Positions 1-9,808 of a stretch of DNA of 64,000 bases are shown in pieces (positions within the stretch are counted from its first letter, which is position 1; each line of letters begins with the position of its first letter). The position numbers and the translations under genes are program-made. Where the stretch lies: contig NZ_JAHKRS010000002.1 of NCBI RefSeq assembly GCF_018863235.1, positions 248,001-312,000 of the forward strand. Direction: 5' to 3'. The DNA is from Pseudomaricurvus albidus. GTDB taxonomy: Bacteria > Pseudomonadota > Gammaproteobacteria > Pseudomonadales > Cellvibrionaceae. Under the pieces are notes generated by a model, which was not told the origin of the DNA, made no database searches, and worked only from the letters and a program-made list of their open reading frames with translations.

Positions 1-523
1 GGGTCAGGTTGACGTCACCGGTGAGTACGGCGGTGGTTTCCTGCACCCATTCGGAACTGTCGGCAGTGGCTCGCAATGGAGCCTTGTCCGGGTCGAGTTG
101 GGCATCGTCATCGGTACGCACAGGCTCGATGTAACTGCCGCAGCAGCCGGGGGCCATGGCCGCGCGTTGCTCTTCGGTCATCTGCTCTTGGTCAATCCAG
201 TCCACCTGCGCGGCGGGCAGATGGCGGGGCTTGGCGGCGGCTGTTTTAGGGTCTGTTACTGTTGCGCCTGTCGCAGCCACCGTGGCGGCTCTTGATGCGT
301 GAACGGGTCGCTTGTAGGCAGGGCCCGGTGCGGCCTGCTCCTGACACTCCCAACCCTGACCGCTGCTGTCGGCACGACAATGCCATTCAAAGTGGCTTTC
401 CGCAGCGTGAATTGGAGTGATTGGCTGGCTGGCTAGAACGCCGAGGGCCAGTAACCAGGGAGACTGTGACGGTGTTAGGGCGCGCTGTATATGCTGCCGT
501 AACAGCGATTTCCGTAAGGCCAT
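1..523 (-). CDS. lptD: LPS-assembly outer-membrane protein LptD, N-terminal part (gene runs off the left edge)
   Basis: LptD with LptE inserts lipopolysaccharide into the outer leaflet of the outer membrane. Only about 174 N-terminal codons are present. Reading the minus strand from the ATG at 523 gives a basic N-terminus (MALRKSLLRQ), a hydrophobic signal region (WLLALGVLAS) and a probable cleavage near IHAAES. An FEWHC-type segment follows, then PGCCGSYIEP, which resembles the Cys-containing 'CGG/CCG-YIEP' element before the OstA/LptA-like domain of Pseudomonas LptD. The final segment, TTAVLTGDVNL, fits the start of that domain. The gene is divergent from amgK-murU, the same arrangement as in Pseudomonas. 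The assignment rests on these motifs and on context; the barrel domain cannot be seen here. Confidence 0.85.
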   Translation of the reverse strand, partial: MALRKSLLRQHIQRALTPSQSPWLLALGVLASQPITPIHAAESHFEWHCRADSSGQGWECQEQAAPGPAYKRPVHASRAATVAATGATVTDPKTAAAKPRHLPAAQVDWIDQEQMTEEQRAAMAPGCCGSYIEPVRTDDDAQLDPDKAPLRATADSSEWVQETTAVLTGDVNLT

Positions 524-732
524 TATTGGGACAATCCTGTGTGTCTTATGTGCTTTTAGTTTGCTTTTAGCTTTCTTTTGGGAAAATAAGAGGCCGATTC
601 TACTTGGGATATGGTCATTAGGCTACTGCCCTGACGATTTCACCAAATAGGCGAAAAGCCTTACCAAAGGTAGTTGGGGTTCGGGTAGAATCGAAAAATC
701 AATGGATTCTGTGTGGGGTTTGAGTGGTCAGT

Positions 733-1845
733 ATGGCAGATGAAAAGCTGGAACAAGGTCTATTGGCCTGGAGTGTGGAGCAATTGGCGGGCAAATCGTG
801 GTCGCTGCCGGCGACCCCGAATTTACAACCGTTGAACGGCGATGCGGGGTTTCGTCGCTATTATCGGCTCAACAGCGAGCCCTCTCTGCTGGCGGTATAT
901 GCCCCGGTTGAGCATGAAGACAGCAAGACGTTTGTCGCCATTGCCCGCTACCTGAGGAGTCAGGGGATTCAGGCACCGGAGGTGGTGGCTGAGGACTTCG
1001 ATCGCGGTTATTTGCTGGTAGAAGATTTTGGCGACCAGTTGTTCAGTGATCAGCTGATGCTCGATGACGGCAGTGCCAATGGCCTTTACAGCCAGGCGAT
1101 GACCACCCTGTTGCGCCTGCAGCTGTGTCCGGTGATGACCATCCCTGCAGCTGACGGCGAGTCCATGCTGACGTTGCCGAACTACGATCAGTCGCGCCTG
1201 CGGGAAGAGATGTCCCTGTTTCATGAGTGGTTTTTACCTCAGCTTTTGGGTTATTCACTCAGTGACGATGAACGGATGCTGCTCGATGCGGTCTATTTAC
1301 AGCTGGAAGGTGCGGCCTTGCAGCAGCCCCAGGTCTGGGTGCATCGCGATTATCACAGCCGTAACCTGATTTATCGTGAGGGGCAGCCGCCGGGCGTGAT
1401 CGATTTTCAGGATGCCGTGCGTGGTCCCATTACTTACGATCTTGTGTCGTTGTTGCGCGATTGCTATCTGCGCTGGCCGCCAGAGCAGGTGCGTCAGTGG
1501 GCGCTGGCTTATGGCGATATGGCGGTCGAAAGTGGTTTGATGGCGCCGGTGACCCAAAACGGGTTTATGCGCTGGTTCGACTGGATGGGGTTGCAGCGTC
1601 ATCTCAAGGTGCTGGGCATTTTCTCTCGTCTGTACCTTCGCGATGGCAAGGCCGGGTATCTGCAGGATATTCCTCTGGTCATCCGTTACACGCTGGAGGT
1701 GGCCAGCAGCTACCCTGAGTTTGCGGACTTTACCTACTGGTTCCGGGAAAAGATTCTGCCGCTGTGCGAGCAGCAGGACTGGTATGAGGACTTTCAGATC
1801 GCCGGTGAGCGGCCGTTGGACGAATTGGCTGGCCAGTTGAGCTGA
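733..1845 (+). CDS. amgK: N-acetylmuramate/N-acetylglucosamine kinase AmgK (APH-fold)
   Basis: AmgK phosphorylates MurNAc (and GlcNAc) at the anomeric carbon in the cell-wall recycling route that bypasses de novo MurA synthesis in pseudomonads. The protein has about 370 residues and an aminoglycoside-phosphotransferase/choline-kinase fold. The catalytic loop WVHRDYHSRNLI and the metal-binding motif VIDFQDAVRGPITYDLVSLL are intact. Its partner murU follows 81 bp downstream on the same strand, which settles the assignment over a generic phosphotransferase. The start is uncertain by three codons: a GTG at 724 lies close behind a GGGG stretch, while the ATG at 733 gives MADEKLEQ. I chose the ATG. 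Confidence 0.88.
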   Translation: MADEKLEQGLLAWSVEQLAGKSWSLPATPNLQPLNGDAGFRRYYRLNSEPSLLAVYAPVEHEDSKTFVAIARYLRSQGIQAPEVVAEDFDRGYLLVEDFGDQLFSDQLMLDDGSANGLYSQAMTTLLRLQLCPVMTIPAADGESMLTLPNYDQSRLREEMSLFHEWFLPQLLGYSLSDDERMLLDAVYLQLEGAALQQPQVWVHRDYHSRNLIYREGQPPGVIDFQDAVRGPITYDLVSLLRDCYLRWPPEQVRQWALAYGDMAVESGLMAPVTQNGFMRWFDWMGLQRHLKVLGIFSRLYLRDGKAGYLQDIPLVIRYTLEVASSYPEFADFTYWFREKILPLCEQQDWYEDFQIAGERPLDELAGQLS

Positions 1846-1926
1846 GGTCAGCCTGGGCCGGAATATTCTCAGGGCCAGCTCACTGACAGCAACAACTAAT
1901 CCAATGGGTTTAAGGAACGTGGTGTT

Positions 1927-2610
1927 ATGAAGGCAATGATTCTCGCGGCGGGTTTGGGTAAACGCATGCGACCGCTGACCGATACGCTTCCCAAGCCGTT
2001 GCTGCCGGTAGGGGGCAAACCCCTGATGATGTATCACATTGAGCGCCTGAAAGATCTGGGTGTGCGTGAATTCATCATCAATACCGCTTATCTGGGCGAA
2101 AAGATCGAAGAGCTGCTGGGAGACGGCTTTGACCTGGGTGTCTCGATTGAGTATTCACGGGAAGCTGAGCCGCTGGAAACCGGCGGTGCACTGTTGCAGG
2201 CTTTGCCTTTGCTGGGTGAGGATCCTTTCCTGCTGGTCAACGGTGATGTCTGGACCGATTACCCGTTTGAGCGCCTGCTGGATTTTCAGTTGCCGCCAGA
2301 GTGTCTGGGACATCTGGTGCTGGTGCCCAATCCCCGACATAACCGTCGGGGTGATTTCGCTCTCCACGAGGGTTTCTTGCTGCACAATACCGAGGTAGAT
2401 CAAGGGTTTACCTTCAGTGGCATCAGCTTGCTGCGCCCGCAGTTGATCGGCTCTTATTCCGAGCGGCGTCAGATGTTTCCCTTGCGTGAGGCCTTTGCCG
2501 AGGGGATCGCGCTCAACCAGCTCAGCGGTGAGCTCTATGAGGGGGAGTGGTGGGATATCGGCACTCCGGAGCGGTTGCAGGCGCTGGATGAAAAACTGAC
2601 GGCAGGGTAA
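1927..2610 (+). CDS. murU: N-acetylmuramate alpha-1-phosphate uridylyltransferase MurU
   Basis: MurU converts MurNAc-1-phosphate and UTP to UDP-MurNAc, completing the recycling shortcut started by AmgK. At 227 aa it has the expected size of this short nucleotidyltransferase. The N-terminus [19 protein letters not shown] carries the G-x-G-x-R-M-x-P-L-T nucleotide-binding loop, followed by [19 protein letters not shown] holds the metal-binding Asp, and the C-terminal [11 protein letters not shown] is typical of sugar-1-phosphate nucleotidyltransferases. There is no acetyltransferase extension, unlike GlmU. It is probably co-transcribed with amgK. Confidence 0.9.
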   Translation: MKAMILAAGLGKRMRPLTDTLPKPLLPVGGKPLMMYHIERLKDLGVREFIINTAYLGEKIEELLGDGFDLGVSIEYSREAEPLETGGALLQALPLLGEDPFLLVNGDVWTDYPFERLLDFQLPPECLGHLVLVPNPRHNRRGDFALHEGFLLHNTEVDQGFTFSGISLLRPQLIGSYSERRQMFPLREAFAEGIALNQLSGELYEGEWWDIGTPERLQALDEKLTAG

Positions 2611-2753
2611 GCGCGCCGCCAGCTCTTGGACATTCTTCTTTTCTTTCCAATTTTCTGGCTTTTGGGGTCGTCCTGGCCGGGCTTGTGTTTCTGCGGTTTC
2701 CAAATGTCAGTGGGCGTTGCGGGAAACTTTCAGTACAATGCGCGCCATCTCAT

Positions 2754-2801
2754 TCGGTGGCTCTCGGTTGCGAATCGGTGGCTCTCGTTTGCGAATCGGT
2801 G
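2754..2801. repeat. 21-bp direct repeat, two full copies plus a partial third
   Basis: The unit begins tcggtggctctcg and ends gcgaa. Copies lie at 2754-2774 and 2775-2795 with one mismatch, and a third begins at 2796 (tcggtga). The repeat is in the roughly 320-bp stretch between murU and rpe, where I see no gene. An in-frame extension upstream of rpe reads through the repeat but has no protein-like features. Confidence 0.7.
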
Positions 2802-2932
2802 ACTTGGCGGTTTCCTTTTCCCGAAAGTCGTCGATACTTATTTACCGAGCGTTGTTGATGCCCGTCGACCTCTGGTGTCGGTATCAACTCCATCGCGATC
2901 AATTTATCCAAACATCAGTCACAGGTGCCCTC

Positions 2933-3607
2933 ATGCAACAGGAATTTAAAATCGCTCCCTCCATTTTGGCGGCGGACTTTGCCAAACTCGGTGAAGAGGT
3001 TGAAGCGGTACTGGCCGCTGGGGCCGATATTGTTCACTTTGATGTGATGGATAATCACTATGTTCCCAATCTGACCATTGGTCCGATGGTGTGTAAGGCG
3101 CTGCGCAAGTACGGCATTACTGCTCCCATCGATGTGCATTTGATGGTCGAGCCGGTGGATGACATGATTGCGCAGTTTGCCGATGCCGGCGCCAGCATTA
3201 TCACCTTCCACCCGGAGGCCTCCCGCCACGTGGATCGCTCGATCCAGCTGATCAAGCAGGCGGGTTGTGAAGCGGGTCTGGTACTGAATCCCGCGACCCC
3301 GCTGGAAACGGTCAAACACGTGCTGCCACAGCTGGATATGCTGCTGTTGATGTCCGTAAACCCGGGTTTTGGTGGTCAGAAGTTCATTCCTTACACCCTC
3401 GACAAACTGCGCGAAGCCCGTGCAGCCATTGATGCGCTGGATCTGCCGATTCGTCTGGAGATCGATGGTGGTGTGACTGCGGACAATATTCGTGAGATTG
3501 CCATGGCGGGTGCTGATACCTTCGTTGCCGGTTCCGCGATCTTTGGTAAAGACGACTATGCGGCTGCAGTCGCGGCAATGCGAGCCGAGTTGGCCCAAGC
3601 GCTGTAG
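2933..3607 (+). CDS. rpe: Ribulose-phosphate 3-epimerase
   Basis: Rpe interconverts ribulose-5-phosphate and xylulose-5-phosphate in the pentose phosphate pathway. It is a (beta/alpha)8 barrel of 224 aa. The start is the ATG of [20 protein letters not shown], since family members begin there; the open frame continues upstream but is not conserved-looking. Metal and catalytic motifs are visible: [40 protein letters not shown] and IDGGVTADN. It is followed after 5 bp by gph, and rpe-gph-trpE is the order known in Pseudomonas. Confidence 0.95.
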   Translation: MQQEFKIAPSILAADFAKLGEEVEAVLAAGADIVHFDVMDNHYVPNLTIGPMVCKALRKYGITAPIDVHLMVEPVDDMIAQFADAGASIITFHPEASRHVDRSIQLIKQAGCEAGLVLNPATPLETVKHVLPQLDMLLLMSVNPGFGGQKFIPYTLDKLREARAAIDALDLPIRLEIDGGVTADNIREIAMAGADTFVAGSAIFGKDDYAAAVAAMRAELAQAL

Positions 3608-3612
3608 TTCAT

Positions 3613-4356
3613 ATGGTTAAAAACAAAGTCACTATGACTGGACACAATTTCCCGGATTGCTTCGGTGGTCGACTTCCGGAACTGGTGATGTTTGATCTGG
3701 ATGGTACGCTGGTGGACAGTGTGCCGGATCTGACCGCTGCTGTGGATGCCATGCTGGTGGAGCAGCACTGTCCGGCAGCTGGCGAAGAGAAAGTCCGTCT
3801 TTGGGTGGGCAATGGCGCTGCCATTCTGGTGCGCCGGGCTCTGGCGGATACCGATGGCATTGCCGAAGACGCAGTCGATGAGGGGCTTCATAAAGCGTCC
3901 CACAAACGTTTTCTACACCATTATGGTCGTCTCAGTGGGCACTATTCCAAGCTCTATCCCGGCGTCAAACAAGCCCTACAGTTGCTGGCGGATGCAGGTG
4001 TCCCCATGGCGCTGGTGACCAACAAGCCCGGCCAGTTTGTCCCGCACCTGCTCACGGATCTGGGGATCAACGAGTATTTTGATCAATGGCTCGGCGGAGA
4101 TTCCCTTCCGCAGAAAAAGCCCGACCCAGCTCCTTTGCTGCATTTGCTGAAAAAACAGAAGGCCGATCCCGCTCGCTCGCTGATGGTGGGTGATTCCCGC
4201 AGTGATATGCTGGCGGGCAAAGCGGCTGGCGTTCCGACGCTGGGCGTCACCTACGGTTATAACCACGGTAAATCCATTGCGGAGGAGACGCCGGACTGGG
4301 TTGCTGATAATCTGGCGGATATCTTCGCAGAGTGGATGCGCCGTACCGATGGCTGA
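3613..4356 (+). CDS. gph: Phosphoglycolate phosphatase (HAD superfamily)
   Basis: Gph dephosphorylates 2-phosphoglycolate, a by-product of DNA repair and oxidative damage. It is a HAD hydrolase of 247 aa with the nucleophile motif VMFDLDGTLVDSVPDL, motif II in ALVTNKPGQ, the conserved Lys in PQKKPDPAPL and the acidic motif MVGDSRSDMLAGKAAG. It starts 5 bp after rpe with little ribosome-binding signal, so translation is probably coupled to rpe. The exact start is not certain; ATG codons at 3613 and 3634 are both possible. Confidence 0.93.
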   Translation: MVKNKVTMTGHNFPDCFGGRLPELVMFDLDGTLVDSVPDLTAAVDAMLVEQHCPAAGEEKVRLWVGNGAAILVRRALADTDGIAEDAVDEGLHKASHKRFLHHYGRLSGHYSKLYPGVKQALQLLADAGVPMALVTNKPGQFVPHLLTDLGINEYFDQWLGGDSLPQKKPDPAPLLHLLKKQKADPARSLMVGDSRSDMLAGKAAGVPTLGVTYGYNHGKSIAEETPDWVADNLADIFAEWMRRTDG

Positions 4357-4549
4357 CAGCTCATTAAGACGTATTACCACGACAGCGATTAAGTCATCCG
4401 ATCTTGTTCTGTCACCGGGTCAGAGTTGTGGCCTGAGTTTCGAAATCAGATGGCAAATCTCTGCGGACGGCGAAGGAACACTGTACTTCGCCGTGGACAA
4501 ACGCACCGGTGAAGAGCTGGAAATACTCATGCAGCAGCCGAGGCGTTAG
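4349..4549 (+). CDS. Small protein of unknown function overlapping the end of gph
   Basis: A 66-codon reading frame begins at an ATG inside the last codons of gph (the ATGGCTGA overlap uses the gph stop), an arrangement that often means translational coupling. The product starts MADSSLRRITTTAIKSSD and contains a segment resembling a small all-beta protein (FEIRWQISADGEGTLYFAVD). No signal peptide or membrane segment is seen. I do not recognise a family. It may be real because of the overlap and the sensible composition, but it could be chance. Confidence 0.4.
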   Translation: MADSSLRRITTTAIKSSDLVLSPGQSCGLSFEIRWQISADGEGTLYFAVDKRTGEELEILMQQPRR

Positions 4550-4582
4550 TAGGTTCAGATCCGTCACAAAAAGGAGAGGGTA

Positions 4583-5074
4583 ATGCAAGGATTGAAAGGG
4601 TTATGTCTGCTGCTGGCGCTGCCGATTTTTCTGTCGGAGGCATCTGAACAAGCTCCTTCAGACTCTTATGATTTCTCCGACTATCCCTCTCAAGTCTCCT
4701 CTATGACTCTGAGCCAAATTGATCTCAACAGTCACCCTTCCGCCAGCAATTTCAGAACCCGCTTCAAGGCGCTGCAGGGCCGCCCGGCCAATTTTGCCGG
4801 CCATTACATTTTGGTGTACTGGGGGTGTGGCAGTGGCTGCCAGATGTTCTCCATTGTGGATGTCGAGACGGGGCAGATCTTTATGGATGACGACTGGTCT
4901 TCGTCGATGGGCGTTTGTGTTCGCGCCGACAGCAGTTTGTTGATCGTCAATCCGGGTGTCTCAGAACCTGCGCGCATGCAAAGCACCTATTACCACTGGG
5001 ACGGAGAGCAATTGGTTTTGCTGCGAGAGGGATCGCTACCCGAGGTGGAAGCCGGCTGTGATGGCTCCGTCTAG
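4583..5074 (+). CDS. Exported protein of unknown function with a GCGxGC motif
   Basis: The 163-aa product has a signal peptide (MQGLKGLCLLLALPIFLSEA) and so is probably periplasmic. The core reads NFAGHYILVYWGCGSGCQMF followed by IVDVETGQIF, a signature I associate with a family of small uncharacterised exported proteins; no function is known to me. A final Cys lies near the C-terminus (EAGCDGSV). The start is well supported by an AAGGAGAGGG ribosome-binding site just upstream. It lies between rpe-gph and a convergent pair of cytoplasmic unknowns, which gives no functional clue. Confidence 0.7.
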   Translation: MQGLKGLCLLLALPIFLSEASEQAPSDSYDFSDYPSQVSSMTLSQIDLNSHPSASNFRTRFKALQGRPANFAGHYILVYWGCGSGCQMFSIVDVETGQIFMDDDWSSSMGVCVRADSSLLIVNPGVSEPARMQSTYYHWDGEQLVLLREGSLPEVEAGCDGSV

Positions 5075-5083
5075 CTTGAATCT

Positions 5084-5578
5084 TTATTTGTTCAGACGAG
5101 CGGCATAGGCCTCTTTCAGGCTTTTCTCGGTTTCTTTGCTCAATGAGCGTTCCACGGTGATAGCCCGCTTCCAGAGAGCAGGGTATTCAGAGGGCGCAGC
5201 GTCCAGTAGCTGATCGTAAAGCCCCATCAAGTCCTGCTTTAATGCCCTTCTTTGTTCAGGGTCTGATCCGGTAAACGCAATATGGTCTGGTGGGTACATC
5301 ACACCATAGCGGGCGAAGTTCTCCCGCGCATCGGATAAGGTATAAGCTCCATTCGCACCGCCAATGTATTGATGATCGTCTGGGTAATGTAAATCATCTT
5401 CCCCTTCGTCTTCCCAGTCGCACAATCGGCAGATCTCGTGTCGGGATCGCTCTTTCAGAGTGGGGTAGCCACAGCATGGACAGGTCACTCGAGTGATACT
5501 GATCTGGTGTTTCACCCGGACGCTCACATTTTGGCAGATGTTCTCAAAGAGCTGTCGTTTGTCGTTGAGTTCTGACAT
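5084..5578 (-). CDS. Cysteine-rich CPCC-family protein
   Basis: The 164-aa protein carries CPCCGYPTL, then CRLCDWEDEG and GGANGAYTLSDARENFARYG. This is the pattern of the CPCC cysteine-rich domain family (zinc-ribbon-like, function unknown). The CPCC and CRLC pairs probably bind one zinc ion. It has no signal peptide. It lies 12 bp downstream of another minus-strand unknown gene and may be co-transcribed with it. CPCC proteins are often scattered singly and sometimes found near polymorphic-toxin loci, but no toxin is seen here. Confidence 0.75.
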   Translation of the reverse strand: MSELNDKRQLFENICQNVSVRVKHQISITRVTCPCCGYPTLKERSRHEICRLCDWEDEGEDDLHYPDDHQYIGGANGAYTLSDARENFARYGVMYPPDHIAFTGSDPEQRRALKQDLMGLYDQLLDAAPSEYPALWKRAITVERSLSKETEKSLKEAYAARLNK

Positions 5579-5590
5579 GAGTGATTCCGG

Positions 5591-6136
5591 TTAGAGCTCG
5601 AAGTAGGCTTCGGGTGGGGCAATTGGAGTTGCCGTCATCAGCTTGCCGTGTTCAAAGGTCAATACCAGATACTGCGCGGTCTGAGGCGGATCCTGGTTTA
5701 CCACAGTTTCAAAAGACCATTCCGGCTCGTAAGAGGTCTGAGGGGGCTCATCTCCGTTTGCCACCGTGATTGTGCCGGTGTAGTCCAGCTTCAGGTCGAC
5801 GTCGTGATAATCCCAGTAGCCCATGCTGCCTTTTTGAGCTTTTACACCGTTCAGCAGTGGTAACGGCGGAGAGCCGGCCACCAGCATAGACAGTGGATTG
5901 TCGGGATCTTCTTTGGGTGGCGGGCCACGTCTGGGGGTGTGAGCCACGGTCAGATAGTTCAGGTACAGATGGTCATTGCGGACTTCAAAGAGGCAGACAT
6001 AGCCTGCCCAGTTGCTGGAGCAGATGTCTTCGGGCTCTATGCCGTGGTCCCAGGGCGAGAATATGCCGGGTTCGGCGCACATAATGGCATAGCCCTCGCC
6101 ATCATAGTGGAGGCCGTTGGGGGTTTGGTCTGTCAC
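5591..6136 (-). CDS. Cytoplasmic protein of unknown function
   Basis: The 181-aa protein begins MTDQTPNGLHYDGEGYAI and is rich in aromatic and acidic residues with alternating beta-like segments (YVCLFEVRNDHLYLNYLTVA, PEWSFETVVNQ). No signal peptide, membrane segment or known catalytic motif is visible. AAGG lies upstream of the ATG on the minus strand. It is followed after 12 bp by the CPCC-family gene, suggesting a two-gene operon. I do not recognise the family. Confidence 0.6.
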   Translation of the reverse strand: MTDQTPNGLHYDGEGYAIMCAEPGIFSPWDHGIEPEDICSSNWAGYVCLFEVRNDHLYLNYLTVAHTPRRGPPPKEDPDNPLSMLVAGSPPLPLLNGVKAQKGSMGYWDYHDVDLKLDYTGTITVANGDEPPQTSYEPEWSFETVVNQDPPQTAQYLVLTFEHGKLMTATPIAPPEAYFEL

Positions 6137-6594
6137 ATCGAATCCTTGGCTTGTCTGGCAGGTTGCCTTGTCTAAATGTGGCTAATGGCCTCGATTATGG
6201 CGAATTTTGCAGTTTTCGTACACTGATGATGCCGCAGGACGGTTTATGTCCATGATGGGGGAGTGCGTCAACCGCCAATACCGGTCGAGACTGGAGACAG
6301 AGTCTGTACAGGACGCGGGTCAGGGGCTAAACTAGCGCCTGTTTTTTACTCGACTTTCTAACAGGATCGTCTGTGAAGGGCCCTGAGCCTCACAGACAGC
6401 GCAGACTTAGGTGTTTTCGTGAACAAACCACCCTCAGTTACCACAACCCTCCACTGGGGACGATGGCGTCCGTAGTTCATCTGTGGGCTCGTGCGCGAGT
6501 TCCCGCCCCGGCTTGTGGCTGATGGCCAGTCACTGAACAGCCAACCGTTGAAAAACAGACCCGATTTGTGACCGATTACCCGTAAGGACTGACC
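6137..6594. other. Intergenic region upstream of trpE
   Basis: About 460 bp without a convincing gene, between a divergent unknown gene and trpE. It must hold the trpE promoter. I looked for a leader peptide with tandem Trp codons and for an attenuator hairpin with a T-run and did not find a convincing one. Confidence 0.4.
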
Positions 6595-8073
6595 ATGTCT
6601 CCCGAGCAATTCCGTGAGTTGGCCAAGCAAGGCTATAACTTTATTCCGCTGGTGCGCGAAGTGCTGGCCGATCTTGAAACCCCGTTATCCACTTACCTGA
6701 AACTGGCTGATGGAGCCTATTCCTATCTGCTGGAATCGGTGCAGGGCGGCGAAAAGTGGGGGCGCTACTCAATCATTGGCTTGCCTGCCCGCACGGTATT
6801 GAGGGTCGATGGCCACACCGCCACCATTCTGGTCGATGGCGTCGAAACCGAGCGCCACGAGTGCGAAGACCCTCTGGCGTTCGTGGAGGAGTTTAAAGGC
6901 CGTTATCGGATTCCTGACATTCCCAATCTGCCGCGCTTTAATGGCGGGCTGGTGGGTTACTTCGGGTACGACTGTGTGCGCTATGTGGAGCCGCGACTGG
7001 CCAAGAGCGTTAACCCGGATATGCTGGGCACGCCTGACATTCTGCTGATGGTCTCCGAAGAGGTCGTGGTGTTTGATAACCTGGCCGGCAAGCTGCACGC
7101 CGTCGTCCTGGCCGACCCAGCACAGGGTGATGCCTTTGAAGTGGCCAATGCCCGTCTGGATCAATTGCTGGCCAACCTGCGTCAACCGCTCTCGCCGCGC
7201 AAACTGCTGGACCTGACCGCCCCGGTTGAAATGGATCTGGATTATCGCGCGAGCTTTACCCGCGAAGACTATGAAGCCGCCGTGGATTCGGTGAAAGAAT
7301 ACATTCTGGCTGGCGACTGCATGCAGGTGGTGCCCTCCCAGCGTATGAGTGTCGATTTCAAGGCTGAGCCCATCGATCTCTATCGGGCTCTGCGCAGTCA
7401 GAACCCCACGCCCTATATGTACATGTTCAATTTTGGTGATTTCCATGTGGTGGGCAGTTCGCCGGAAGTGCTGGTGAGGCTGGAAGACGGTGAGGTGACG
7501 GTTCGTCCTATTGCCGGCACCCGTCCCCGTGGCGCAACCGAGGAAGAGGATCTGGCGCTGGAGAAAGATCTGCTGTCCGACGCCAAAGAGATTGCCGAGC
7601 ACCTGATGCTGATCGATCTGGGCCGCAACGATGTCGGTCGGGTGGCGGAAATTGGCAAGGTGCAGGTCACTGAAGAAATGGTCATCGAGCGCTATTCTAA
7701 CGTGATGCACATTGTCTCCAACGTACAGGGACACCTGAAACCTGAACTCAATGCCATGGATGCCCTGCGTGCGATTTTGCCGGCGGGTACTTTATCCGGT
7801 GCGCCCAAGATTCGCGCCATGGAAATTATCGACGAACTGGAGCCGGTGAAGCGCGGCGTCTACGGCGGTGCTGTAGGTTACTGGGCGTGGAACGGCAATA
7901 TGGACACAGCCATTGCGATCCGTACAGCTGTGATCAAGGACGGTGAACTGCACGTCCAGGCCGGTGGCGGCATTGTGGCCGACTCCGTACCCGCATTGGA
8001 GTGGGAAGAAACCATCAACAAACGCCGCGCCATGTTCAGAGCCATTGCTCTGGCTGAACAGTCTGCCCAGTAA
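6595..8073 (+). CDS. trpE: Anthranilate synthase component I
   Basis: TrpE makes anthranilate from chorismate using ammonia supplied by TrpG, the first committed step of tryptophan synthesis. It has 492 aa. The N-terminal feedback-binding segment [11 protein letters not shown] contains the LLES motif typical of Trp-inhibited enzymes. The chorismate-binding domain shows [48 protein letters not shown] and [26 protein letters not shown] lies just upstream of the ATG. trpG follows after 13 bp. Confidence 0.97.
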   Translation: MSPEQFRELAKQGYNFIPLVREVLADLETPLSTYLKLADGAYSYLLESVQGGEKWGRYSIIGLPARTVLRVDGHTATILVDGVETERHECEDPLAFVEEFKGRYRIPDIPNLPRFNGGLVGYFGYDCVRYVEPRLAKSVNPDMLGTPDILLMVSEEVVVFDNLAGKLHAVVLADPAQGDAFEVANARLDQLLANLRQPLSPRKLLDLTAPVEMDLDYRASFTREDYEAAVDSVKEYILAGDCMQVVPSQRMSVDFKAEPIDLYRALRSQNPTPYMYMFNFGDFHVVGSSPEVLVRLEDGEVTVRPIAGTRPRGATEEEDLALEKDLLSDAKEIAEHLMLIDLGRNDVGRVAEIGKVQVTEEMVIERYSNVMHIVSNVQGHLKPELNAMDALRAILPAGTLSGAPKIRAMEIIDELEPVKRGVYGGAVGYWAWNGNMDTAIAIRTAVIKDGELHVQAGGGIVADSVPALEWEETINKRRAMFRAIALAEQSAQ

Positions 8074-8086
8074 AGGAAACGCCCAC

Positions 8087-8665
8087 ATGATTTTGATGAT
8101 TGATAACTACGATTCCTTTACCTACAACGTGGTGCAGTATCTCGGTGAGCTGAATGCCGATGTGAAAGTCGTGCGCAACGACGAGCTGACCATTGCCGAT
8201 ATCGAGGCCATGGCTCCGGAGAAAATTGTGGTGTCTCCAGGCCCCTGTACGCCTAACGAAGCCGGTATTTCGGTCGCTGCTATTGAAACCTTTGCCGGAC
8301 GCATCCCGTTGTTGGGTATTTGTCTGGGTCACCAGAGCATCGGCCAGGCCTTCGGTGGCAAGGTGGTGCGAGCCCGCGAAGTGATGCACGGCAAAACGTC
8401 TCCCATTTATCACGCCGATAAAGGCGTGTTCCGCGGTTTGACCAACCCTTACCGAGCCACCCGCTACCACTCGCTGGTGATCGAAAAAGAGAGTCTGCCG
8501 GACTGTCTGGAAATCACCGCCTGGACTCAAACCGAGGACGGCGAAATTGATGAGATCATGGGGGTGCGTCACAAGACACTGGATGTGGAAGGAGTGCAGT
8601 TTCACCCGGAATCCATCCTTACCGAACACGGCCACGATCTGCTGCGCAACTTTTTGGAGGGTTAA
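8087..8665 (+). CDS. trpG: Anthranilate synthase component II (glutamine amidotransferase)
   Basis: TrpG hydrolyses glutamine and passes ammonia to TrpE. The chosen start is the ATG of [14 protein letters not shown], preceded by AAAGGAAAC; a longer open frame overlaps trpE but is not needed. The class-I amidotransferase triad is intact: Cys in [17 protein letters not shown], and His and Glu in [14 protein letters not shown]. At 192 aa it is a free-standing subunit with no TrpD fusion. It might also serve folate synthesis as a PabA, as shared amidotransferases do. trpD follows after 5 bp. Confidence 0.96.
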   Translation: MILMIDNYDSFTYNVVQYLGELNADVKVVRNDELTIADIEAMAPEKIVVSPGPCTPNEAGISVAAIETFAGRIPLLGICLGHQSIGQAFGGKVVRAREVMHGKTSPIYHADKGVFRGLTNPYRATRYHSLVIEKESLPDCLEITAWTQTEDGEIDEIMGVRHKTLDVEGVQFHPESILTEHGHDLLRNFLEG

Positions 8666-8670
8666 ACAAT

Positions 8671-9711
8671 ATGGACATCAAGGAAGCTCTCGGAAAGCTG
8701 ATTGAACGTCAGGATCTGACCCAGGAAGAAATGACTCAGGTCATGCGTCAGGTCATGACTGGCAATGCCACTGACGCACAGATCGGTGCGCTGCTGGTGG
8801 CGCTGCGGATGAAAAGCGAAAGCATTGATGAGATCACCGGTGCCGCGATTGTTATGCGTGAGTTGGCCACCAAGGTGGATCTTGGCTGTGATCACCTGAT
8901 CGATCTGGTGGGCACCGGCGGCGATGGCGCCAATCTGTTTAACGTCTCCACGGCGGCCACCTTTGTCGCGGCGGCTGCCGGTGCGAAAGTGGCCAAGCAT
9001 GGCAACCGCTCGGTTTCCAGCTCCACCGGCAGTGCCGACTTACTGGAAGCAGCGGGTGTGCAGCTGGATATCACTCCCGAGCAGGTTGCTGCCTGTGTCA
9101 ATGCCTTGGGGGTGGGCTTTATGTTTGCGCCTTCCCACCACAGCGCCATGAAGCACGCCATTGGCCCGCGTAAGGAAATCGGTCAGCGCACGCTGTTTAA
9201 CATTCTCGGCCCGTTGACCAATCCGGCAGGCGTCAAACGTCAGGTGATCGGTGTATTTAACGGCGCACTTTGCAAGCCACTGGCCGAGGTTATGGGGCGT
9301 TTGGGCAGTGAACATGTTCTGGTCGTGCATGCCGACGATGGTCTGGATGAGATCAGTCTGGCGACGGCGACCACGGTTGCCGAGCTGAAAGACGGCAAGG
9401 TCGAGGTGTATCGCATTCAGCCGGAAGATTTTGGCATCGAGTCCCAGTCACTGGTTGGCCTGACTGTGGAAAGTGCCGACGAGTCGCTGGCACTGATTCA
9501 GGATGCACTGGGTAAACGCAGTGACAAGCGGGCACAAAAAGCCGCTGACATTATTGCGTTGAATGCCGGTGCAGCGATCTATGTGAGCGGTATCGCTGAG
9601 AGCCTGAAAGAAGGCATCAGCATGGCGGAAGATGCCATCGGCAGTGGTCTTGCCAAAGAGAAAATGGCGGAGCTGGCGGCCTTTACCCGGTATCAAAAAG
9701 ACAATGCCTAG
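8671..9711 (+). CDS. trpD: Anthranilate phosphoribosyltransferase
   Basis: TrpD transfers phosphoribose from PRPP to anthranilate. It has 346 aa, the normal length. The glycine-rich PRPP motif [19 protein letters not shown] is present, with [19 protein letters not shown] and the anthranilate-site Arg region [20 protein letters not shown]. It is tightly coupled to trpG. Spacing to trpC is about 100 bp, so an extra promoter before trpC is possible but not seen clearly. Confidence 0.97.
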   Translation: MDIKEALGKLIERQDLTQEEMTQVMRQVMTGNATDAQIGALLVALRMKSESIDEITGAAIVMRELATKVDLGCDHLIDLVGTGGDGANLFNVSTAATFVAAAAGAKVAKHGNRSVSSSTGSADLLEAAGVQLDITPEQVAACVNALGVGFMFAPSHHSAMKHAIGPRKEIGQRTLFNILGPLTNPAGVKRQVIGVFNGALCKPLAEVMGRLGSEHVLVVHADDGLDEISLATATTVAELKDGKVEVYRIQPEDFGIESQSLVGLTVESADESLALIQDALGKRSDKRAQKAADIIALNAGAAIYVSGIAESLKEGISMAEDAIGSGLAKEKMAELAAFTRYQKDNA

Positions 9712-9808
9712 TCCTTTCGGCAGTCGTTGTTCTTTATAAATTCGGTTTGAATTCTTTCAAACATCAAAAAGAAAAGAAGAGGCCGGCACATCTGTGTTCG
9801 GTAAATGT

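Noticed and set aside
2717-2932. N-terminal extension of rpe by 72 codons
   Set aside because: It reads through a DNA tandem repeat and lacks conservation-like sequence; the ATG at 2933 fits the family start.
6137-6594. Possible trp leader peptide and attenuator before trpE
   Set aside because: No short frame with tandem Trp codons followed by alternative hairpins and a T-run could be built.
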